Below are positions 7,814 through 15,022 of a stretch of DNA of 64,000 bases, in pieces. Source of the stretch: Nonomuraea turkmeniaca. GTDB lineage: Bacteria > Actinomycetota > Actinomycetes > Streptosporangiales > Streptosporangiaceae. The stretch lies in assembly GCF_005889735.1 (NCBI RefSeq), contig NZ_VCKY01000019.1, positions 1 through 64,000 of the forward strand. The letters are read 5' to 3'. The position numbers and the translations under genes are program-made. The notes beneath the pieces were generated by a model. It was given only the letters and a program-made list of their open reading frames with translations, was not told where the DNA came from and searched no databases. The number at the start of each line of letters is the position of its first letter. Position 1 is the stretch's first letter.

Positions 7814-8503
7814 TCAGTGGATTTCATCGATCTCGGGGATGGAGCGGCGGGCCAGGCGTTCGGTGTGGGAGGAACGGGCCGTCGGCCGGTCAGTCGAAGG
7901 GGTCTTCTCCTGGGCCAGGCCGTTGAGCACGGCGCGGGCCACGCGCTCGGCCTGGAGCTCGACGGCCCGTGAGCCGTCGATGTGGACCAGCCCGTCGGCG
8001 AGCAGCACGGCGAGTCCGTGAACCGCCGACCAGAACACGAATTCGGCTCCGGGGCGTGCCGGAGCCGGCAGGCCGCCGGCTTCCACGAGCCGGTCGAACT
8101 CCGCGGCGAGCACGTCGTGCGGGTGGGGGGCAATGGAGGAGTCCGGGCCGGTGGCGCCGGCGCGCAGGACGAGCCGGGCGACGGCCGGGTCTTCCACCGT
8201 CCAGCTCACATACCCGCGGCCGATGGCGATCAGGCGCTGCTGGGGGTCGGTTCGCCGGCCGGGCGCCCGCTCGCAGTCCTGCCTCAGGCGGTCTCCGAGC
8301 CAGGCGAGTGTCCGTTCGGACAGGGCTCGGACCAGCGTGTCGCGTGAGGCGAAGTGATGGTAGGCGGCGCTGGGGCTGACGCCGACCCGCGCCGAGGCCT
8401 CCCGCAGCGACCAGTTGTCGGTCCCGCGCTCGCGTACGAGCGCCTCGGCTGCGTCCAGCAAAGCGCTGCGCAGGTCGCCGTGGTGATATCGCCCCTTGCT
8501 CAC
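7814..8503 (-). CDS. TetR/AcrR family regulator with WHG-type C-terminal domain
   Basis: The 229-residue protein begins SKGRYHHGDLRSALLDAA, typical of TetR proteins with the TetR_C_13/WHG ligand domain. The HTH (SLREASARVGVSPSAAYHHF) lies at about residues 31-50, and the ligand-domain signature FWSAVHGLAVLLADG follows later. The start is GTG 8503. It is divergent from the metallo-beta-lactamase-fold gene at 8577, and two similar 17-bp sequences in the gap are likely its operators. It probably represses both genes. Confidence 0.85.
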   Translation of the reverse strand: MSKGRYHHGDLRSALLDAAEALVRERGTDNWSLREASARVGVSPSAAYHHFASRDTLVRALSERTLAWLGDRLRQDCERAPGRRTDPQQRLIAIGRGYVSWTVEDPAVARLVLRAGATGPDSSIAPHPHDVLAAEFDRLVEAGGLPAPARPGAEFVFWSAVHGLAVLLADGLVHIDGSRAVELQAERVARAVLNGLAQEKTPSTDRPTARSSHTERLARRSIPEIDEIH

Positions 8504-8512
8504 CCCCTGATC

Positions 8513-8564
8513 TTAACACCGCTCAGATCCCTGGTACGCTGCAGATCTCAACACTGTTCAGATT
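8513..8564. promoter_or_regulatory. Paired operator-like repeats between divergent genes
   Basis: Two similar 17-mers, TTAACACCGCTCAGATC at 8513-8529 and TCAACACTGTTCAGATT at 8548-8564, repeat at 35-base spacing in the 73-bp gap. The second contains the palindrome AACACTGTT. They probably bind the TetR protein encoded at 7814-8503; this is an inference from position. Confidence 0.55.
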
Positions 8565-8576
8565 GGAGCCGAGTTC

Positions 8577-9524
8577 ATGTGCGCCCCAGATTCCCCGCCG
8601 TCCGCCATCACCCCAACCGCGGGCAAGAGCACAGTCGCCGATGTGCGGACGAGCCCGCCGCCGATCGTGCGGGGGGAGCCGGTCGAGGTGTCCGACGGCG
8701 TGTACGTCATCCCCGACAACCGCGTCGAACTCGTCCCGAACGTCGGCATCGTCGTGGGCGAGCACGCCGCGCTGGTCATCGACACCGGCATCGGCCCCCG
8801 CAACGGCGCCTACGTCCTGGAGCGGGCCAGGCGCCTGGCCGGTGAGCGGCACCTGTACCTGACCGTCACGCACTTCCACCCCGAGCACGGGTTCGGGGCG
8901 CAGGTGTTCAAGGGTGCCGCCACGATCGTCTACAACGCCGCCCAGCGGGCCGAGCTGCACCGCAAGGGCGCCGCCTACATCGACATGTTCAAGGGTTTGA
9001 GCCCGGCCGTCGCGGCCGAGCTCGAGGATGTCGAGCTCGTCGATCCCGACCTGGTCTACGAGGGCGAGGCCGAGATCGACCTGGGTGGACGCAAGGTGGC
9101 CCTGCGTGCCGTCGGCCCGGCGCACACGGGCTCCGACCAGGTCATCGTCATCGACGATCGGGTGCTGTTCGGCGGCGACCTGTTCGAGACGCGTATCTTC
9201 CCGATCGCCCCGTACTTCCCGCCTCACGACGTGGACGTCGACGGCGAGCGCTGGATGGGCGTGCTCGACGAGCTGATCGCCCTTGGCGCCGAGGTCGTCG
9301 TCCCCGGCCACGGCGAGGTGACCGGCCCCGGGCTGCTCGGCGACGTGCGCGACTACCTCGACTACGTACGCGGGGAGGCCGGGCGGCTGCGGGCGGCCGG
9401 AGCCTCCGCCGACGAGGCGGCCGAGGTGATCGACAAGGAAGCCCGCGCCCGCTGGTCCACCTGGGAGCGGCCCGAGTGGATCGGCTTCGCCGCCCGCGCC
9501 TTCTACGACAGCGCCGGGCGGTGA
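8577..9524 (+). CDS. Metallo-beta-lactamase-fold hydrolase
   Basis: The 315-residue protein has the fold signature LVIDTGIG near residue 66. The metal motif is HFHPEH at residues 99-104, a variant of HxHxDH with Glu in place of Asp. GPAHTGSDQVIV follows, with GGDLFETRIFP and VVPGHGEV later. The C-terminal part (WERPEWIGFAARAFY) resembles the quinoprotein-relay/SoxH-like subgroup. The start ATG 8577 follows a GGAG ribosome-binding site. It is divergently paired with a TetR gene that probably controls it. The substrate is unknown. Confidence 0.85.
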   Translation: MCAPDSPPSAITPTAGKSTVADVRTSPPPIVRGEPVEVSDGVYVIPDNRVELVPNVGIVVGEHAALVIDTGIGPRNGAYVLERARRLAGERHLYLTVTHFHPEHGFGAQVFKGAATIVYNAAQRAELHRKGAAYIDMFKGLSPAVAAELEDVELVDPDLVYEGEAEIDLGGRKVALRAVGPAHTGSDQVIVIDDRVLFGGDLFETRIFPIAPYFPPHDVDVDGERWMGVLDELIALGAEVVVPGHGEVTGPGLLGDVRDYLDYVRGEAGRLRAAGASADEAAEVIDKEARARWSTWERPEWIGFAARAFYDSAGR

Positions 9525-9641
9525 TGGCCGCGCCGGCCACCAAGGCCGACCAGGCCGTCGAGGCGCACTTCTCGCCGCCGCGCGGGACGATCGGCCAACT
9601 CCGCGTCGCTGCGCTCCACGCCGCCCTGGCGATGTCGATCC

Positions 9642-11453
9642 TTACCTCATGTCCTGCGCCGTTGACGATCGGGCGCGTTCACCGTTACTGAACGGCGGGA
9701 TGTTGTGGTTGATACGGAAAAGGTGGTTCGGGTCGTACTCCGCCTTCAGCGCGGCCAGCCGCCGGTAGTCCGCCTCGGTGTAGGCCCGCCTGACCCGCTC
9801 GGGAGCCGAGTCGTGGTCGAACAGGAACCCCGGAAGCATGGCGCCGGTGTCCCACCGCCGGAGCCGTTCCAGCACCTCGTCGGAGGCCTGCTCGGCCGGA
9901 GCCGGCATCCGCATCCACAGGTGGAAGGCCGCGCCCTGGGTGCTGACCGCGTGCGAGCGGCCGGGCGACCGGTTCAGCGCCCCACCCAGGTGACGTAGCT
10001 CGATGCCGGGGAACGGCCCGCCGGGCGTCGACGGGTCGATGAACGAGACCAGCTCCTCCACGGCCTCGTCATCCAGTTCATGCAACAGCGCGCTGCGCAG
10101 GTGCGCTCTGACCGGGTTCTTGGGGTCCTGGTAGATCTCGGTGATCTGCGTGTACGGCATGGCGCCGCAGGTGTCCTTCTCCGGGCCGAGCGCGCGCAAC
10201 GGCTCCACCAGCTGCGCACCCCGCTCCTCGTCCCCCGTGTAGACCACTCGGAACTGCACGAACGAACGGCCGCGGAACTCCTCGGGCAGCTGCGGCGCGT
10301 CAGGGAAGCGCAGCAGCGTCACCGAGGACGACATCTCCTCCGGCTGCTCCTTGACCCAGGCCAGGTAGGAGCCGAGCACGTGAGCGGCGTACCTGGGGTC
10401 CTCGCCCGGGTAGCAAAGCTCACCACCGTAGATGGTGCGCAGCGGCAGCAGCTCGATCTCGGCCGCGACCACGACACCGAAGTTGCTCTTGCCACCCCGC
10501 ACCGCCCAGAACAGGTCGGGCTCCTGGGCCGGCGAGACGGTGCGGAGCAGGCCATCGGCGGTGACGATGTCGAGCGAGCGGACGTAGTCGGCGGCGAAGC
10601 CGTACGCACGGCAGGTCAGCGGGAGCCCGCCGCCGGTCAGGTAGCCCATCACTCCGACCTGGCCGGAGGAGCCGCACAGGGGCGCGAGGCCATGCTCGGC
10701 CGCTGCGGTGAGCACCTCACCCCACCGCAGCCCGGCTCCGATCCTTGCAGTGCCGGCGCGTGGGTCCACCGACAGCTCGCGCAGCTCCCCGGTGGCGATG
10801 AACACGGCTCCATCCGCAGGCACCGACTTGCCGTGCCCGGTCGACTGCACTGCAACCGGGCGTCCTGCCTTCGCCGCGAACCGGACGGCAGCGGCCACGT
10901 CATCGGCGTCGGCGGCGACCACGACCGCCGCGGGCCGGTGCTCGACCGTCAGCAACCAGCCGGAGCAGGCCTCCTCAAAACCTTCGTCACCGGGGTAGAG
11001 CGTGCGCCCCCGGATCGGCGCGCCCAAGCTCACCACGTCGTGCCAGGCCGCCTGCCCGCCGGCGAGGCGGTCGCCGGTGAACGCGGCCGAGGTGGTGGTG
11101 TGCACCAGCACGCCGTCGGGGGAGTACACCCTGACGGTGCCGATCCCGCGATATACGGCACCCTCGAGGTGGGCCTCGACGTGGATCTGCACGCGGCCCG
11201 AGCGATCTGCGGCCGGCGTGAAGATCTCGGTGAGCTCGTAGGCGAACCGGCCGGGCTGGTCTGCGCTCCAGACCCCTGTGCCCACGCTGCGGGGGGTGCG
11301 GAGCGCAACTGTGCCGTCGGGTGCGAACGAAATGGTGGAGGAGTCGGTCTGGTCGTCGTGGTGCACCAGACCAGTCCAGACCCCCGTAGGGATATGGAGC
11401 GCGTCGGCCACAGGGTTTGTATCCAGCATGTCAGCTATCCGCCTTTCCAGCAT
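9642..11453 (-). CDS. FAD-linked oxidase (BBE family) with N-terminal lipocalin-like domain
   Basis: The 603-residue product has three parts. Residues 1 to about 150 form a small beta-rich domain (GVWTGLVHHDD, GTVRVYSPDG) resembling lipocalin/DUF-type domains. Residues about 170-340 form the FAD_binding_4 domain with STGHG, whose His would carry covalent FAD, and the glycine-rich YLTGGGLP. The C-terminus has the BBE motif YDPNHLFRINHNIPP. Such enzymes oxidise alcohols or sugars with oxygen. The start is the ATG at 11453; a second ATG eight codons later is also possible. A decayed MarR gene lies 2 bases upstream on the same strand. Confidence 0.85.
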   Translation of the reverse strand: MLERRIADMLDTNPVADALHIPTGVWTGLVHHDDQTDSSTISFAPDGTVALRTPRSVGTGVWSADQPGRFAYELTEIFTPAADRSGRVQIHVEAHLEGAVYRGIGTVRVYSPDGVLVHTTTSAAFTGDRLAGGQAAWHDVVSLGAPIRGRTLYPGDEGFEEACSGWLLTVEHRPAAVVVAADADDVAAAVRFAAKAGRPVAVQSTGHGKSVPADGAVFIATGELRELSVDPRAGTARIGAGLRWGEVLTAAAEHGLAPLCGSSGQVGVMGYLTGGGLPLTCRAYGFAADYVRSLDIVTADGLLRTVSPAQEPDLFWAVRGGKSNFGVVVAAEIELLPLRTIYGGELCYPGEDPRYAAHVLGSYLAWVKEQPEEMSSSVTLLRFPDAPQLPEEFRGRSFVQFRVVYTGDEERGAQLVEPLRALGPEKDTCGAMPYTQITEIYQDPKNPVRAHLRSALLHELDDEAVEELVSFIDPSTPGGPFPGIELRHLGGALNRSPGRSHAVSTQGAAFHLWMRMPAPAEQASDEVLERLRRWDTGAMLPGFLFDHDSAPERVRRAYTEADYRRLAALKAEYDPNHLFRINHNIPPFSNGERARSSTAQDMR

Positions 11454-11454
11454 G

Positions 11455-11778
11455 TCAGTTATGCGCCTTCTCGAAGGACTTCGCCTGGTCGACCGCCCGT
11501 ACTAAGGTCCTCAGCGGGCAGGTCGCCCCAGAGCCCCTGGATGATCGGGCCGAGGACGTTGCGGACCTTCGCCCACCGGGCCTGCCCCGCCTCGCGTGCC
11601 TGGGCGCTGCCGTCCCTCCGTCACGCAGGAGTCCCGCGGTGGTCAGCTCGGCGATGCGCTCGGCCACCGACTGGGGTTCGGTGATGCCGGTCCCGGCGAG
11701 GTGCCGCTCCAGGATCGTGTTGAGGGCCTTTTCGGGCTGGCCGATGAGCGCGGCGCCGAAGGCTTGGGTGGTGGTCAT
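11455..11778 (-). pseudogene. MarR-type regulator, decayed
   Basis: The frame starts MTTTQAFGAALIGQPEKALN and TILERHLAGTGITEPQ, a normal MarR N-terminus. It then jumps directly to ERIAELTTAGLLRDGG, so the central HTH segment seems deleted. After that the expected sequence continues in another frame as QAREAGQARWAKVRNVLGPI and WGDLPAEDLS before ending. At least two lesions are therefore present. The gene originally preceded the oxidase in the same direction and probably controlled it. The intact MarR gene at 11887 may have taken over. Confidence 0.65.
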
Positions 11779-11802
11779 GGCGATGCCCAAATCCGTTCGC
11801 TG

Positions 11803-11866
11803 AATTAACGTTTACTTCACTAACGTTTTTGGCGAGAACGAACCTACATCGTTAGCCGGACTAACG
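11803..11866. promoter_or_regulatory. Operator-like palindromes for MarR regulation
   Basis: The gap between the two divergent MarR genes contains CGTTAG-N5-CTAACG (11850-11866) and two AACGTT hexamers 15 bases apart (11807-11812 and 11822-11827), all built on the TAACG half-site. This arrangement suits binding of a MarR dimer that represses both directions. Confidence 0.6.
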
Positions 11867-11886
11867 CAACAGGTAGGATCGATGCC

Positions 11887-12387
11887 ATGACCAGCAGAGC
11901 CGAAGCCGCCGACATGCCCCCCGGCGAGACGAAGACACCGGACAGGCTCCGCCGACGGGCGAGCCGACTGTTGTCACAGGTGGCCACCCAGTCCGATCGG
12001 CTGATCAACGAGGGGCTGGGCCAGGTCGACGCCCGCAAGTGGCACTACGCCGTGCTTGCCTCGTTGCAGGAGTACGGCCCGGGCAGCCAGGCGACGCTGA
12101 GCCAGCGCACCGGCATCTACCGCAGTGACATGGTCGGCGTGCTCAACGAACTGGCCGAGCGCGCGCTCGTCGAGCGGGCGCCTGACCCCGACGACCGTCG
12201 CCGGAACGTCATCACGATCACCACCCAAGGCCGCCGGCACCTGCGCCGACTCGACGAGGTCCTGGACGACCTCCACGACGAGCTGCTCGCACCGCTGACC
12301 CCTGCCGAACGCGACCAGCTCGTGCGGTTGCTCATCCGCCTGCTTGACCATCACGCGCAGCAGGCACCGCACTCCCCGATCTCCTGA
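11887..12387 (+). CDS. MarR family transcriptional regulator
   Basis: The 166-residue protein has the MarR winged-helix core: QATLSQRTGIYRSDMVGVLN as recognition region and the wing RAPDPDDRRRNVITITTQGR, followed by dimerisation helices. The start at ATG 11887 is preceded by AGGTAGG. It is divergent from the decayed MarR gene and the oxidase, and palindromes in between are its likely targets. The inducer is unknown; a phenolic or oxidative signal would be usual for this family. Confidence 0.88.
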   Translation: MTSRAEAADMPPGETKTPDRLRRRASRLLSQVATQSDRLINEGLGQVDARKWHYAVLASLQEYGPGSQATLSQRTGIYRSDMVGVLNELAERALVERAPDPDDRRRNVITITTQGRRHLRRLDEVLDDLHDELLAPLTPAERDQLVRLLIRLLDHHAQQAPHSPIS

Positions 12388-12399
12388 CTGACAGGGCCT

Positions 12400-12634
12400 C
12401 CAGGCGGGCGTATTCGGTGGGTAGTGCGTAGCGGCCGCCGCACTGCCGGCCCCCTTTCAGCCGGCACGGGCCTGGAGCCAGTCGGAAAGGGCTTGGCGTA
12501 GGGACGAACGGGCAGGTGGCGGATCTTGCCGCCGTCACGGCCCTTTGCCGCAGATGCGCAGATCACCCTTGCGGGCCGAGAGGCGCGCACGTCGGCCAGA
12601 TCGAGGCCGACGACTTCGAGATGCGCAGCCAGTG
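12400..12634 (-). pseudogene. Tyrosine recombinase remnant with several frameshifts
   Basis: Read leftward through three frames the fragment gives TGLRIS, EVVGLDLADV, then KGRDGGKIRHLPV, then LRQALSDWLQARAG, an in-frame stop where Trp is expected, and KGAGSAA. These pieces follow in order the catalytic-domain strand region of tyrosine recombinases (TGLRISEv...KGxxxKxRxvPl). At least three indels and one nonsense change are present. The product is dead; it marks a former integrated element. Confidence 0.65.
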
Positions 12635-12636
12635 CC

Positions 12637-13605
12637 TCACACCCGGAACGTGCGGCGGTAGGCGTCCGGCGGTACGCCGATCGTGCGGTGGAAGTGGCGG
12701 CGCAGTGTCGTCGCCGTGCCCATGCCCGCGGCCGAGGCGATGGTGTCGACGCTGTCGTCCGTGGTCTCCAGCAGCTCCTGCGCGCGGCGGATCCGCTGCG
12801 TCAGCAGCCACTGCAACGGGGTGGTGCCGGTTACCGAGCGGAAGTGGCGGGCCAGGTGGCGCGAGCTCATGTTCGCCTGGCGGGCGAGGTCCTCCACGGT
12901 GAGCGGCTGGTCCAGCCGCCGCATCACCCAAGGGAGCAGCTCGGCCAGGGGATGGCCGTCCTGGGCGGGCACCGGTGTGGTGACGAACTGGGCCTGGCCA
13001 CCGGCCCGGTGCGGCGGCACGACCAGGCGGCGGGCGACCACGTTGGCGATCGCCGAGCCGTGGTCGCGGCGGACCAGATGCAGGCACAGGTCCATCGCTG
13101 CGGCCTTGCCCGCAGACGTGAGCACGCTGCCGTTGTCGACGTAGAGCACGTCCGGGTCGACCTTCACCCGGGGATGGCGCGCGGCCAGCTGCTCGGTGTG
13201 GGCCCAGTGCGTGGTCGCGCGCAGCCCGTCCAGCAGGCCGGCGGCGGCGAGCACGAACACGCCCGTGCACAGGGAGACCACCCGCGCGCCCGACTCGTGG
13301 GCTGCGCGCACCGCCTCGACCAGGTCGGCCGGCGGGTCCTCGTCGACGTCCGCCAAGGCGGGAACGATCACGGTGTCGGCGTGCGCCAACCGATCGAGCC
13401 CGCAGTCCGGCTCCACGAGGAACCGGCCGACCCGGACGGCGTGCGTGCCGCACACCCTGACGTCGTACCAGGGACCTGGCACGGCGTCCGGGGCGGAGCC
13501 GAAGACCTCATAAGCCAGGGCCAGCTCGAAGTGCAGCATCCCGTCGGTGGCGGCGACCGCGACGGAGCGCGGGAAAGAGCTCATGTCGGGAATTGTACGG
13601 GTCAT
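12637..13605 (-). CDS. GlxA family (DJ-1/PfpI plus AraC) regulator
   Basis: The 322-residue protein has an N-terminal DJ-1/PfpI-like domain (residues about 12-185, with VSLCTGVFVLAAAGLLDG where the nucleophile-elbow Cys lies). A C-terminal AraC domain follows with two HTHs, including LARQANMSSRHLARHFRSV and ASAAGMGTATTLRRHF. Such regulators often sense nitrogen compounds or aldehydes. Two starts are possible, ATG 13605 or ATG 13584. The gene is divergent from the saccharopine-dehydrogenase-like gene at 13688, which it probably regulates. Confidence 0.88.
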   Translation of the reverse strand: MTRTIPDMSSFPRSVAVAATDGMLHFELALAYEVFGSAPDAVPGPWYDVRVCGTHAVRVGRFLVEPDCGLDRLAHADTVIVPALADVDEDPPADLVEAVRAAHESGARVVSLCTGVFVLAAAGLLDGLRATTHWAHTEQLAARHPRVKVDPDVLYVDNGSVLTSAGKAAAMDLCLHLVRRDHGSAIANVVARRLVVPPHRAGGQAQFVTTPVPAQDGHPLAELLPWVMRRLDQPLTVEDLARQANMSSRHLARHFRSVTGTTPLQWLLTQRIRRAQELLETTDDSVDTIASAAGMGTATTLRRHFHRTIGVPPDAYRRTFRV

Positions 13606-13687
13606 GTCGTTTCAGACACTAGGCATCGATGGACCGACTGGGACAGGATTCACGCACTGAATCACTTCGAAGCACGCGGGAGCAGGC

Positions 13688-14731
13688 ATGGGATCGAGTC
13701 GGAACGTGGCGGTGTTCGGCGCCTACGGACACACCGGGCGGTTCGTGGTCGCGGAGTTGTGCGAACGCGGATACGTCCCGTTGCTCCTCGGTCGCGACCA
13801 GGACAAGCTGCTGGCGCTGGTGGAGGCCCACCCCGGGCTGGAGGCGCGGCAGGCGTCGGTCGACGATCCGGCCTCGCTCGACCGTGCGCTGAACGGCGCG
13901 ACCGCCGTGATCAACTGCGCCGGGCCCTTCGCCACGACCGCCGCCCCGCTGGTCGAGGCGGCGCTGCGCGCCGGCATCCCGTATGTCGACGTGGCGGCCG
14001 AGATCGAGGCGAACGTTGACACGTTCGCGCACTTCGCGGAGCGCGCCCGCGCCGCGGGCACCGTGGTGGTCCCGGCGATGGCCTTCTACGGCGGCCTCGG
14101 CGACCTGCTGGTCACCACCGCGATGGGCGACTGGACGGCGGCGGACGAGGCGCACATCGCCTACGGCCTGAGCAGTTGGCACCCCACTGCCGGAACGCTG
14201 GCTGCGGGCGCAGTCTCGGGGCAGCGACGGGGTGGCCGCCGTGTCCGCTACACGGGCGGCCGGCTGGAGTATCACGACGACGCTCTGCCGACCCTGGAGT
14301 GGCCCTTCCCGGCTCCGCTCGGCCCCCAGAGCGTCATCGGGGAGTTCACCATGGCCGATGTCGTCACCGTTCCCAGCCACGTCGCAGTCCCGGAGGTGCG
14401 CACCTACATGACCGCCAAGGCGGCCGAGGACCTGTCCGCGCCTGACGCCTCGGCACCGACCGCCGTCGACGAGCGCGGCCGCTCCGCGCAGACCTTCGTC
14501 GTCGACGTCCTCGTCCGCTCCGGCGGCACGGAACGCCGCGTATCCGCCGCCGGTCAGGACATCTACGCCATCAGCGCGCCACTCGCGGTGGAGGCCGTCG
14601 ACCGCATCCTCACCGGCCGGACCAGGACCACCGGCGTCGCCTCCGCGGGCGCCATCTTCGACGCCCCGGACTTCCTTCGCGCGTTGTCCTCGCACCTCTC
14701 GCTGCACGTCCCGCTCGACACACGCGTTTGA
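13688..14731 (+). CDS. Saccharopine-dehydrogenase-like NAD(P)-binding oxidoreductase
   Basis: The 347-residue product starts with the Rossmann motif VFGAYGHTGR (residues 9-18) and has INCAGPFATTAAPLVEAAL and IPYVDVAAE, the usual pattern of the saccharopine dehydrogenase NADP-binding family and trans-acting enoyl reductases. True saccharopine dehydrogenase activity is unlikely given the length. It is divergent from the GlxA-type regulator, 82 bp away. It probably reduces a small carbonyl or enoyl compound; the substrate cannot be read from the sequence. Confidence 0.8.
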   Translation: MGSSRNVAVFGAYGHTGRFVVAELCERGYVPLLLGRDQDKLLALVEAHPGLEARQASVDDPASLDRALNGATAVINCAGPFATTAAPLVEAALRAGIPYVDVAAEIEANVDTFAHFAERARAAGTVVVPAMAFYGGLGDLLVTTAMGDWTAADEAHIAYGLSSWHPTAGTLAAGAVSGQRRGGRRVRYTGGRLEYHDDALPTLEWPFPAPLGPQSVIGEFTMADVVTVPSHVAVPEVRTYMTAKAAEDLSAPDASAPTAVDERGRSAQTFVVDVLVRSGGTERRVSAAGQDIYAISAPLAVEAVDRILTGRTRTTGVASAGAIFDAPDFLRALSSHLSLHVPLDTRV

Positions 14732-15022
14732 CCGGCGACCCATGCCGGGGATCCAGACCATGGTCGGTGCGGTCGATGGGCCGGCCGATCACTCGTGCGG
14801 GGCGGCCGTCCGGGCCGAATACGGAGGTCAGCCTTCCAGACGCGACGCACCACCCCGCATCACGGCGCGAAGCGGGCGAGGAACCCGATGTGGTTACCGT
14901 CGTCGAGCGTGAAACAGCAGAACCGACCGGTCCGAGCCGGTGGACACTGGTCCGCCCGGCGGCGAGTCGGCTGTTCCTGCCCTGCTACGCAGGCGAGGAC
15001 GGTGTGCGGCCGGCATCCCGCC
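14732..15022. other. Gene-free stretch with possible relics
   Basis: No intact gene is visible. On the minus strand a frame near 14870-14935 ends FTLDDGNHIGFLARFAP before a stop, which looks like the natural C-terminus of an unidentified protein, but no start or body is present. The stretch separates two convergent genes. Confidence 0.4.

Noticed and set aside
10080..11684. A plus-strand frame of 534 codons
   Set aside because: It is antisense to the FAD-linked oxidase, whose motifs are unambiguous on the minus strand.
12388..12636. Small intact gene between the MarR and GlxA genes
   Set aside because: No single frame shows a full domain. The recognisable pieces belong to a tyrosine recombinase spread over three frames.
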